Part shown: positions 7,199 through 13,737 of the stretch, piece by piece | How positions within the stretch are numbered: the stretch's first letter is position 1 | How the letters are laid out: every line of letters begins with the position of its first letter | The notes under the pieces: model-generated | Told to the model about the DNA's origin: nothing | Seen by the model: the letters and a program-made list of their open reading frames with translations, nothing else | Databases searched by the model: none | Translations under genes and position numbers: made by a program | Source of the DNA: CAZCPB01 sp964500365 | GTDB lineage: Bacteria; Planctomycetota; Phycisphaerae; Phycisphaerales; UBA1924 | Assembly: GCA_964500365.1 (NCBI GenBank) | Contig: CAZCPB010000059.1 | Coordinates: 1-18,074 of the forward strand | Reading direction: 5' to 3' | DNA: 18,074 nucleotides

Positions 7199-7711
7199 AT
7201 GCCCCTCACCACCATGAAAGACCTGCTCCTCAACCAGTTGAACGAGCTGTACGCCGCGGAAGTCCACAGCACGCAGTTGCTCCCCAAACTCGCCCGCGCG
7301 GCGGGCGATCCCAAGCTTGCCGCGTCCCTCCGCTCCCACGCCAAAGAAAGCGAGCAGCACCTCACCCGCCTCGAGGAAGTCTTCGAGGAGCTCGGCCTCA
7401 CCCCGCGCTCGCCCACCGGCTCCGAGAGCAACGGCATGCGCGGCCTGAGCGCCGACTGCCTGCGCCTGGCCCAGATGGACGAGGCCGAGCCCCACGTCCG
7501 CGACGCGGCCCTTATCGCCGCGGCGCAGCATGTCGAGCACGACGAGATCGCCGGCTACGGCTGCGCCCGCACCTGGGCCGGACTGCTCGGCTACGACAGC
7601 GCCGCCGCACGCCTCCAGAGGACCCTCGATGAGGAGCGTCGCTCCGACTTCGAACTGACGCGCCTCTCCGAAAGCCTGAACCGCACCGCTCTCGCCGCAG
7701 CAACCGCTTGA
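7199..7711 (+). CDS. DUF892 ferritin-like protein (YciE/YciF type)
   Basis: A 170-residue, almost wholly helical protein of the DUF892 family, a ferritin-like di-metal four-helix bundle often induced by stress. The N-terminal helix LLLNQLNELYAAEVHSTQLLPKLARAA matches the family signature (LYxAE with a following LPKLA). The likely metal ligands are Glu21, the cluster His47-x2-Glu50-x-Glu52-x-His54 in SHAKESEQHLTRLEEVF, and later acidic and His residues in AAQHVEHDEIAGYG (about 108-120) and LDEERRSD (about 143-150). The length is normal for the family. It has its own strong ribosome site and a 224-base gap from the metal-efflux operon, so it may be separately controlled, although it lies on the same strand and a metal- or oxidative-stress role would fit. 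The stop codon is part of a small hairpin. Confidence 0.9.
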   Translation: MPLTTMKDLLLNQLNELYAAEVHSTQLLPKLARAAGDPKLAASLRSHAKESEQHLTRLEEVFEELGLTPRSPTGSESNGMRGLSADCLRLAQMDEAEPHVRDAALIAAAQHVEHDEIAGYGCARTWAGLLGYDSAAARLQRTLDEERRSDFELTRLSESLNRTALAAATA

Positions 7712-7734
7712 CCCCTCCCAGAAGGAGGAGGGTC
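7710..7734 (+). terminator. Weak hairpin at the end of the ferritin-like gene
   Basis: GACCC-CTCC pairs with GGAG-(GA)-GGGTC around a 5-base loop, with a 2-base bulge. It starts within the TGA stop codon. A G-rich run rather than a T-run follows, so it is not a classical intrinsic terminator. It lies at the start of the convergent gap before the minus-strand kinase gene. Confidence 0.3.
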
Positions 7735-7930
7735 GGGGGGTGGGATCGCCGGCGCCATAGCACCGCACCATGGTTGGCCGCGTGCGCACTACCCACGCGG
7801 CCTCCGCGCGATCACCGCGACCAAAACTCCGAACCGAACTGGCTCCGGCGCATCCGCGCGGACCCATGCCTGCGGTCGTTTTTCCCCGCCACGCCTTGGC
7901 AGCCTGTGCCAGTCGGAGCGTCAGCTGCGC

Positions 7931-8797
7931 TCACCCATCCCCCGCCAGCTTCGCCGCCCCCACCGCGGCATGAAACTGCGAGTCCCCCGTCAGCAGCGTC
8001 CACCCCGGGCGCGCCAGCCCCGTCAGCGATTCCGAAACCAGCCCGAGCAGCGCCGGCAGCGCCGGCCGCAGCCGGATGCCCACCCCGCCCAGCAGCGCGA
8101 CGGTGTCAGGGCGATAGATCGCATGGATCACTCGCAGCCCGCGCGCCAGCGCCCGCAGCGGCACGTCGCTTGCCTTAAAACTCTCGATCGCGCTCTCGAC
8201 CCCCGCCCCGTACCGCTGCTCGAGCGCCGGCAGCCCCATGTACGCCTCCAGGCTCCCGCGCCCGCCGTCCGGTCCGACCGGCACCGGCTCGTCCGCGCCC
8301 TCGATCGACACGTCGATCTGCCCCACGTGCCCGCTCGAATTCCCCGTCACCCGCAGCGGCGCCCCGCTGTCCAGCACGCACGCGCCGACGCCCGTCCCGA
8401 TCGAAACGCCCACGAACCGCCCCAGCCGCCGTTCGCGCGACCAGAGATCAAACGCCGCGGCGTGCGCATCGCTGAACACGCGCGTCCCCGCCGTCCCGCC
8501 GTTCAGAGCGCTCCGGATCAGCGCGTCCAGGCGCACGCCCACGAGCGACGGAACGTTCACGCTCGCCCTGACCGTCACGCCGTCACCATCGAGCACGCCC
8601 GGCGCGCACACCCCGACCACGTCGTACGGGCGGGCCAGCGCCCCCGTCGCCGATGCCGCGCCGCGGATCGCCGCGCCCAGTTCCTCGGGCGACGGCCGCC
8701 GGTAGCGCGCGCTCTGCGACTCGGCCAGCGTCGTCCGCCCGTCCACGAGCGCGGCCTTCACGAACGACCCGCCGATGTCGATCCCCAGTGAGATCAT
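7931..8797 (-). CDS. ROK-family sugar kinase with a degenerate zinc motif
   Basis: A 288-residue ASKHA-fold protein of the ROK family (cytoplasmic kinases for glucose, N-acetylglucosamine, N-acetylmannosamine and similar sugars). The phosphate-binding loops are MISLGIDIGGSFVKAALVD at the N-terminus and VGVSIGTGVGACVL (about 129-142). The catalytic Asp is Asp110 in FSDAHAAAF (usual form NDANAAA). The GH of the family EIGHM motif is kept as SGHVGQ (His157), but the usual zinc motif CxCGxxGCxE is replaced by PVGPDGGRGSLE, with no cysteines. The ATG at 8797 is chosen because the protein then begins directly at the first phosphate loop, with AGGGG about 10 bases upstream. An ATG 14 codons earlier would overlap the preceding gene. 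It follows the GHL10 gene by 10 bases, so they form an operon. Amino-sugar kinase activity is a guess from context. Confidence 0.85.
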   Translation of the reverse strand: MISLGIDIGGSFVKAALVDGRTTLAESQSARYRRPSPEELGAAIRGAASATGALARPYDVVGVCAPGVLDGDGVTVRASVNVPSLVGVRLDALIRSALNGGTAGTRVFSDAHAAAFDLWSRERRLGRFVGVSIGTGVGACVLDSGAPLRVTGNSSGHVGQIDVSIEGADEPVPVGPDGGRGSLEAYMGLPALEQRYGAGVESAIESFKASDVPLRALARGLRVIHAIYRPDTVALLGGVGIRLRPALPALLGLVSESLTGLARPGWTLLTGDSQFHAAVGAAKLAGDG

Positions 8798-8807
8798 CGC
8801 CGCGCCC

Positions 8808-10109
8808 CTACCCGCCCGACGCCGCCGCCCCGAAGACATGCTCGATGATCGACTGCCGCCGGTTCGCGCGCTCGAGCACGGACTTGTCGTCCTTCCGCTG
8901 CGAGGGATCGGCCGTCTCGCAGAGCGCCGTGGACGAGCACAGGCAGTACCCGTTCCCCGGCAGCATTGATCGCGCCGCCTCCAGTTGCCGCGCCGACTGC
9001 CCCAGGGGGTGCATGTACACCCCCAGGCCCGGCGTGATCGCCTTCCCCGGCGCCGCCTCCATCCACGCCTTCAGGTCGCCGGTAAACTGCTCGTCCTTGT
9101 CCGTATAGATCATCGGGATCGCCCGGTCGATCGATCCCTCGCTCAGCCACATCGCCGAGTCCTGCAGGTACTGGTCGCGGGCGGTGTCCGGCCGCCGCCA
9201 CGCCGCCACCGTGAGCGCGATCCCGCGGCGCACGGACGTCGCCTCCTCGCGGATCCGGTGCACGATCCGCGTGATGTGCGAACGCTTCCACGCCTCGAAC
9301 GCCGCCTTGTCCTCGCTGGTGCCCAGTCCCGCCCGCCCCGTCGCCGCCCGGAACATCGCCAGGCTCCGAGGATCGCCCGGCAGGAGCGCCCCGCCCCCCT
9401 CCATCTTCTCCGACACGAACCGCACGTAGTCGAGATGGATCCCGTCCACGTCGTACCGCGTCGCGATGTCGCGGCAGACCTCGACGATGTGATCCTGCAC
9501 CTCGTCCAGCACCGGGTTCACGATCACGTAGTGGTCGTTGAGCGCCTGCGCCCGGCCCTTCTCGTCGTACAGCCGCCACTCGGGGTGCGCGTTGTACGGG
9601 TGCTTCGGGTCCGACGGCGGCGTCGTCCCCCGCCAAAGCGGCATGACGTTCACCCACGCGTGCAGCCGCATCCCGGCCTCGTGCGCCGCCCCGACCGCCG
9701 TCTTCAAGGGATCGAACCGTGGCGACGCCGCACCCGGCGGCAGGTCGCGGAACAGCTCGCGCCCCCACGGCTCCAGTTCGCTCGCGTAGTACGCGTCCGC
9801 CTGGCCGCGCACCTGCCACACGATGTCCGTCGTGCCGAGCGTCGCCGCGTCGGCGATCGCCTTCTTCACGTCCTCGGGCGTTCGGTAATCGAAGCGCGTG
9901 ACCCAGAGGCCGCGGAACACGGCCGGGCCCGGAGGCACCGGCCGGGCCGCCACGGGTGTTCCCGTGTCGTCTTCCGCGGCCGCGCCCGCCGCTTCGACCG
10001 CCGGAACAGGCGCCGGCGATGGACCGCCCTCGACCGGCGCATCCACGGGCTTGCTCTCGCAGCCCGCCAGCACCGCCACGCACACCAGAAGAACCGCGCT
10101 GTGCTTCAT
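8808..10109 (-). CDS. GHL10 (DUF187) glycoside hydrolase-like lipoprotein
   Basis: A 433-residue lipoprotein. The start at 10109 gives MKHSAVLLVCVAVLAGC, with lipidation at Cys17; an ATG 51 codons upstream would bury this signal. A Pro/Ala-rich linker (about 20-62) leads into the GHL10 TIM barrel: FRGLWVTRFDY (65-75), TDIVWQVRGQADAYY (94-108), FDPLKTAVGAAHEAGMRLHAWVN (132-154), and VDGIHLDYVRF (221-231), where Asp227 is a probable catalytic acid. Other parts follow: IALTVAAWRR (297-306) and PMIYTD (332-337). E. coli DigH (YddW), an outer-membrane lipoprotein of the same family and nearly the same length, cleaves denuded peptidoglycan glycan strands. By analogy this protein may act on cell-wall glycans, though planctomycetes carry many DUF187 copies and the substrate here is unproven. 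It is cotranscribed with the ROK kinase downstream and diverges from the TIM-barrel gene at 10261. Confidence 0.88.
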   Translation of the reverse strand: MKHSAVLLVCVAVLAGCESKPVDAPVEGGPSPAPVPAVEAAGAAAEDDTGTPVAARPVPPGPAVFRGLWVTRFDYRTPEDVKKAIADAATLGTTDIVWQVRGQADAYYASELEPWGRELFRDLPPGAASPRFDPLKTAVGAAHEAGMRLHAWVNVMPLWRGTTPPSDPKHPYNAHPEWRLYDEKGRAQALNDHYVIVNPVLDEVQDHIVEVCRDIATRYDVDGIHLDYVRFVSEKMEGGGALLPGDPRSLAMFRAATGRAGLGTSEDKAAFEAWKRSHITRIVHRIREEATSVRRGIALTVAAWRRPDTARDQYLQDSAMWLSEGSIDRAIPMIYTDKDEQFTGDLKAWMEAAPGKAITPGLGVYMHPLGQSARQLEAARSMLPGNGYCLCSSTALCETADPSQRKDDKSVLERANRRQSIIEHVFGAAASGG

Positions 10110-10247
10110 GCGTCCATCGTTGGCCCGTGGCCGTTGCGGGAATCTCCGAGCCGCCCTAGTCTGCGCCGTCCGCGTCTGCTTGATCGGCCGGGAACCGGCG
10201 TTCGCGTCATTCTTCCCTGATCCCGGCCCGCGCGCCGAGCGGGGAGC

Positions 10248-10253
10248 GGAGGA
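10248..10253 (+). promoter_or_regulatory. Ribosome binding site fixing the TIM-barrel gene start
   Basis: GGAGGA lies 7 bases before the ATG at 10261. It decides this start over an in-frame ATG at 9898, which lies inside the opposite-strand GHL10 gene. Confidence 0.8.
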
Positions 10254-10260
10254 TTCGCCC

Positions 10261-11085
10261 ATGGCCCCACGAATCGGCGTCTGCTCCTGGTCCCTCAGGC
10301 CCGAGACCCCGCAGGAGCTCGCCCGCGATGCCGGCGCGGCCGGCGTCTCCGGCGTTCAACTCGCGCTCGAGCCCGTGCGCTCCGGTCGATGGACGCTCGA
10401 GGAAACGACCACCACGCTCCGGCGCGCCAACCTCGCGATCCTTTCCGGCATGCTCGCCTTCAAGGGTGAGGACTACTCGACGCTCGAATCGATACGCGAG
10501 ACCGGCGGCCTGCGTTCCGATGCGCACTGGCTCCACAACCTCCAGGCCGCCGAGCAATCCGCCGAGACCGCCCATTCGCTCGGGCTCAAGCTTGTCACGT
10601 TCCACGCCGGCTTCCTCCCTGAGCGCCGCGGCGACCCGCTCCGAACCAAGATCCTCGGCCGCGTCCGCCAGGTCGCCGACCGTTTCGCCGCCCGCCAGGT
10701 CGCTGTCGGCCTCGAAACCGGGCAGGAGACCGCGGACAACCTCCTCGGCGTCCTCGCCGAGCTCAAGCACCCGTCCGTAGGAGTCAACTTCGACCCCGGC
10801 AACATGATCCTCTACGACATGGGCGACCCCGTCGCCGCGCTCGACACGCTCGCCGAGCACGTGAAGCAGATCCACATCAAGGATGCGCTCCTGACCGAGA
10901 CCCCCGGCACGTGGGGCAGGGAGGTCGTCCCCGGCACCGGCGATGTGGACTGGCCGGCGTTCTTCGAGGTCGTGAAGGAGCGAAAACTGGCCTGCGACTT
11001 CGTCATCGAGCGCGAGCACGGCGAGAACCGCATCGCCGAGATCGCCGCCGCGCGCACGCTCGTTGAAGGTCATCTTTCGAATTGA
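10261..11085 (+). CDS. Sugar phosphate isomerase/epimerase-like TIM-barrel protein
   Basis: A 274-residue protein of the xylose isomerase-like (AP endonuclease 2 superfamily) TIM-barrel fold. Members isomerise or epimerise sugars, inositols or related compounds using a divalent metal. Likely metal ligands are Glu152 (VGLETGQET), Asp178 (GVNFDPGNM), His205 (KQIHIKDA) and Glu250 (DFVIERE); His115 in TFHAGF is also typical. The first strand, RIGVCSWSLRP, is characteristic. There is no signal peptide, so it is expected in the cytoplasm. The start is fixed by GGAGGA. It diverges from the GHL10/ROK operon across a 151-base region with no strong promoter visible by eye, and ends 37 bases from the convergent amidase gene without an obvious terminator. 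The exact substrate cannot be told from sequence; processing of a sugar released by the neighbours is possible. Confidence 0.88.
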   Translation: MAPRIGVCSWSLRPETPQELARDAGAAGVSGVQLALEPVRSGRWTLEETTTTLRRANLAILSGMLAFKGEDYSTLESIRETGGLRSDAHWLHNLQAAEQSAETAHSLGLKLVTFHAGFLPERRGDPLRTKILGRVRQVADRFAARQVAVGLETGQETADNLLGVLAELKHPSVGVNFDPGNMILYDMGDPVAALDTLAEHVKQIHIKDALLTETPGTWGREVVPGTGDVDWPAFFEVVKERKLACDFVIEREHGENRIAEIAAARTLVEGHLSN

Positions 11086-11122
11086 GGATCTCACCTGAAA
11101 CCGAGATTGCAACCCGATCTGC

Positions 11123-12139
11123 TCAAAACCCCCGTGCCCGCGTCTCCGTCCCTCCCACCGCCGCGTCCCAGTCGAACGCCGGCCCGGGATCGATCTTGTT
11201 CTCCTGCACATGAAAGTGTCCGAGCACGCCGCGGAACGCGGCGAACTGCTCACCGCTGAGCACGTTCGTCACGAGCCGTCCCGAGGCGTCGCGGGGGTAG
11301 TCGGGCTCGATCCGGGGCAGGACCGCGCGCAGCGCCGCCGTCAACTTCGCGAGCGCCCCGTACTGCTGCGGCGTGAAGTCCTCCATCACGAACGACTTGC
11401 CCTGGATCGTCCCCGCGATCGGTCCGTCGCGTGCCGGCCTGAACGGGCCCGCGCCGCGAACGCCCCCGCCCCCGACATCCGGCGGCATGACGACCACGCT
11501 GCCCCTCCCGTCGCGGGCGTACCAGCGAGCCAGCGGAGCGGTCGAGCCTTCCGGGAACGCTCCGATGTTCGCCAGTTCAATCCCGACCGACCGGTCGTTG
11601 GCGATCGTCGCGTGCCACGCACGCTCGCGAACGTCCAGCGTCTGGTAGATCGTGCCGTCGAGGTCGATCAGGAAGTGCGCGCTCAGCCCGCGCACATCGT
11701 GGAGGATTCGGAAGCACGCGCGGCTCGTCCCCGCCGCGTCGTAGTGGATCACGATCTGGTCCACCTGACGCCGCAGCGCCTCGAGCGTCCACCCGCGCTC
11801 CGAGACGGCCCGCGCGACACCTTCATCGAGTGCGCGCCTCTCCCCGAACCGCGCCCTTCCCGCCGCCGGCGCGTCCGTGGCACCCGCCGCCGCGATCGCC
11901 CCGGCCGCCCCGTCGCCGAACCCGCTCCCGAACCACCGACCCCGGTGGTAAGCGCTGTACCCGCCGGCGTCGTGCCAGAGCACGACCGGCGTGCCGATGG
12001 GGAAGAACTCCCCGCAGACCACGATCTCTTCGCCCCGCCGTTCCACCGGCCGCGAGGACGAGGCGCACGCGACCATCGCCGCGCCCAGCAGCGCCATCAT
12101 CAGCCAGGCCCATGCCTGCGATCGTCGCCGACCCGTCAC
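11123..12139 (-). CDS. Amidase_2 family N-acetylmuramoyl-L-alanine amidase-like lipoprotein
   Basis: A 338-residue lipoprotein. A GTG start at 12139 is chosen because it gives MTGRRRSQAWAWLMMALLGAAMVAC, a strong lipoprotein signal with lipidation at Cys25; the ATG at 12256 would place 39 Arg/Ala-rich residues before it. The zinc-amidase domain has its first ligand in QIVIHYDAAGTS (His132), the fold motif LSAHFLIDLDGTIYQTLD (152-169), the second ligand in AWHATIANDRSVGIEL (His176), and the third in GHFHVQENKIDPGPAFDW (about 307-324, with His308 the likely ligand and the KxDPG catalytic and structural motif). Members cleave the amide bond between MurNAc and L-Ala in peptidoglycan. An insert of about 50 residues (about 200-250, including a Gly-rich stretch) separates the second and third ligands. 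The ribosome site is poor. It diverges from the adaptor gene at 12265. Confidence 0.88.
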   Translation of the reverse strand: MTGRRRSQAWAWLMMALLGAAMVACASSSRPVERRGEEIVVCGEFFPIGTPVVLWHDAGGYSAYHRGRWFGSGFGDGAAGAIAAAGATDAPAAGRARFGERRALDEGVARAVSERGWTLEALRRQVDQIVIHYDAAGTSRACFRILHDVRGLSAHFLIDLDGTIYQTLDVRERAWHATIANDRSVGIELANIGAFPEGSTAPLARWYARDGRGSVVVMPPDVGGGGVRGAGPFRPARDGPIAGTIQGKSFVMEDFTPQQYGALAKLTAALRAVLPRIEPDYPRDASGRLVTNVLSGEQFAAFRGVLGHFHVQENKIDPGPAFDWDAAVGGTETRARGF

Positions 12140-12149
12140 GGCCGCAGCG

Positions 12150-12155
12150 TATACT
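12150..12155 (+). promoter_or_regulatory. Candidate -10 element in the divergent region
   Basis: TATACT matches five of six bases of the -10 consensus and lies about 110 bases before the adaptor gene at 12265. No good -35 is seen at the expected distance. On the other strand it would be too close to the amidase GTG start. Confidence 0.3.
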
Positions 12156-12223
12156 CGCGCCGACGACCGTGCACGAACCGCGGAACCGGGCGCCCCGATG
12201 ATGCGAACAGACGCCCGGCCGAG

Positions 12224-12247
12224 CCGCGCCCCCGGGATCGGGCGCGG
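12224..12247 (+). other. Hairpin next to the ribosome site of the adaptor gene
   Basis: CCGCGCCC and GGGCGCGG pair perfectly (8 base pairs) around an 8-base loop. The stem ends 17 bases before the ATG and abuts GGAAAGG, the only ribosome-site candidate. In RNA it could affect access of the ribosome. Confidence 0.4.
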
Positions 12248-12264
12248 GAAAGGCATAGCTTCTC

Positions 12265-13149
12265 ATGGCCTCACGTAAGAGATTTTTCCGGCGAGATGCG
12301 CTGCGCGCGGTCATCACGCTCGCGCTGGTCGTCCCGGCGCTGGCGGCCGGCGCGCTGTCCCCCGGCCGGCAGGGCCCTCCGGGCGCTCCGGCCGCCTTGT
12401 ACCAGTGCATCTCCAAGCCGTCGGACACGCGCGAGCTGGGCTTCTCGATCCGCGGAACGATCTCCGAAGTGCTCGTCAAGCCCGGCGACCCTGTGAAGGC
12501 CGGAGCGCCCGTGGTCCGTCTCGACGACCTTGTGCAGGCCCGTTACGTCGAGCTCGCCTCAATCGCCGCCGACGATGACTCGGCGCTCCGCCTGGCCGAG
12601 CGCACCGTCGAGTTCCGGAAGGAAGAACTGACCGCCATCGAGACAGCCCGGGCGCAGGTTGCCGGGAATGCCGCCGAGGTCCGGCAGGCTCGCTACCAGT
12701 TCGAGACCGCCGAGATCGAACTCGCCGCCGCCAAAGCACGTCAGCATTCCAATCGCGTTACTCTCGAGCGCGAGCGCGCGCGCCTCGCCGAGATGCACAT
12801 TTCCAGCCCGATCGACGCGACGGTGATCGAGGTCCACAAGCGCGCCGGCGAGACGGTCGATCAGGGCACCACCGTGGTCACCCTCGTCAGCACGGACCCG
12901 CTGTGGATCGAGGTCAACGTCCCCACCGCCGCCGCCATGGACATCCCCGTCGGGCGCGACGCCGTCGTGACCTGGGACGACGTCAAGGATATCGAACCGA
13001 TGCGGGGCGAGGTCATCTATCGCTCCCCCGTGGCCCACGCCGGTGCCCGCCAAGTCCAGCTCCGCGTGGAGCTCCCCAACCCCGCGCGGATCCCGAGCGG
13101 CATGCACGGCACCGTTCGATTCGAGGAGGGTCCTCAGGCCAAGAAGTAA
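12265..13149 (+). CDS. Periplasmic HlyD/RND-type adaptor (membrane-fusion) protein
   Basis: A 294-residue membrane-fusion protein and the first gene of the export cassette. A basic N-terminus (RKRFFRRDALR) and hydrophobic stretch (AVITLALVVPALAAGA, about 15-30) form a signal peptide or anchor; the RR pair is only loosely Tat-like and Sec is more likely. The first lipoyl half is at about 55-88 (GFSIRGTISEVLVKPGDPVKAGAPVVRLDD). An alpha-hairpin lies at about 90-175, and the second half at about 178-208 (ISSPIDATVIEVHKRAGETV). A beta-barrel follows at about 212-290, with the usual PSGMHGTVRF end. It is shorter than pump adaptors such as the one at 1804 and lacks the membrane-proximal domain. No RND or ABC pump gene adjoins it; the next genes are DUF3467 and two larger adaptor fusions. 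The ribosome site is weak (AAGG, 11 bases before the ATG). Confidence 0.88.
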   Translation: MASRKRFFRRDALRAVITLALVVPALAAGALSPGRQGPPGAPAALYQCISKPSDTRELGFSIRGTISEVLVKPGDPVKAGAPVVRLDDLVQARYVELASIAADDDSALRLAERTVEFRKEELTAIETARAQVAGNAAEVRQARYQFETAEIELAAAKARQHSNRVTLERERARLAEMHISSPIDATVIEVHKRAGETVDQGTTVVTLVSTDPLWIEVNVPTAAAMDIPVGRDAVVTWDDVKDIEPMRGEVIYRSPVAHAGARQVQLRVELPNPARIPSGMHGTVRFEEGPQAKK

Positions 13150-13201
13150 CCGCGCTGTTGTCACACGCCCACGCCGCGGTGGATCGCCGCGGGCGCCGGA
13201 A

Positions 13202-13207
13202 TAGACT
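13202..13207 (+). promoter_or_regulatory. Candidate -10 element before DUF3467
   Basis: TAGACT stands in an AT-richer island of an otherwise very GC-rich gap and matches four of six -10 consensus bases. GTGGAT, 17 bases upstream, is a poor -35. It would give a leader of about 130 bases. Confidence 0.3.
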
Positions 13208-13239
13208 TTCCCCCAAGGTCCCGATGCGCGGGGCTGCCT

Positions 13240-13305
13240 GGCACGCAGGGTGGCGTGCCGGACGCGACGAACGCACGAGTGCCGACCGCGGAGTGTGGTT
13301 CCGCG
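13240..13305 (+). other. Two hairpins in the putative DUF3467 leader
   Basis: GGCACGC/GCGTGCC (13240-13246 and 13253-13259, 6-base loop) is a perfect 7-base stem. CGCGGA/TCCGCG (13287-13292 and 13300-13305, 7-base loop) is a perfect 6-base stem. Both lie between the candidate promoter and the ribosome site at about 13332-13335. No known riboswitch class is recognised, and GC-rich DNA readily makes such stems by chance. Confidence 0.35.
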
Positions 13306-13347
13306 CGGCAATGAACCACGGACCCTCTTTCGGAGATTGGAACCGCC

Positions 13348-13695
13348 ATGGCCGACAACACGCCCGATGCCAAGCAGGAAACCCGGCAGATCGCCCTGCG
13401 GATCGATGAATCAAAGATGTCGACGACGTACTCCAACACCATCCGCACGTCGACCACCGCCGACGAGGTGGTTCTCGACTTCGGCATGAACCTCCCCATG
13501 CAGGGCGAGAACAACCAGCCGACGCTCCACTTCACCGTCGGCAGCCGCGTCATCATGAACTGGCAGGGCGCCAAGCGCCTGGCCATGAGCATGGCGCAGG
13601 TGGTCCGCGCGTACGAAGAGCGCAACGGCGAGATCCCCCTGAACGCGCAGGCCCGCCAGGGCGCCCAGGGTGGAACGCCCCGTCTGGCGAACTGA
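13348..13695 (+). CDS. DUF3467 family protein
   Basis: A 115-residue soluble protein of the DUF3467 family, whose function is not established. The signature runs from TTYSNTIRTSTTADEVVLDFGMNLP (about 26-50) through a strand-rich middle, LHFTVGSRVIMNWQGAKRLAMSMAQVVRAYEERNG (about 61-95), to a low-complexity Gln/Gly-rich tail. There is no signal peptide or membrane segment, so it should be in the cytoplasm. GGAG at about 13332-13335, roughly 12 bases before the ATG, is a possible ribosome site. It sits between the first adaptor gene (198-base gap) and the GAF-adaptor gene (42-base gap) on the same strand, so it probably belongs to the same transcript as the downstream genes. A role as accessory or regulator of the export machinery is inference from position only. 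Confidence 0.87.
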   Translation: MADNTPDAKQETRQIALRIDESKMSTTYSNTIRTSTTADEVVLDFGMNLPMQGENNQPTLHFTVGSRVIMNWQGAKRLAMSMAQVVRAYEERNGEIPLNAQARQGAQGGTPRLAN

Positions 13696-13737
13696 TCATC
13701 GGGCGCACGCGCCGACCGGCGCGGACGCCCCTTCGAC

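Noticed and set aside
7708..7973. Short plus-strand open frames in the convergent gap after the ferritin-like gene
   Set aside because: Composition is Pro/Arg/Ala-rich with no ribosome site, and they run into the antisense of the kinase gene.
10110..10262. N-terminal extension of the GHL10 protein to an ATG at 10262
   Set aside because: It would place 51 Arg-rich residues before a perfect lipoprotein signal and would overlap the start region of the divergent gene.
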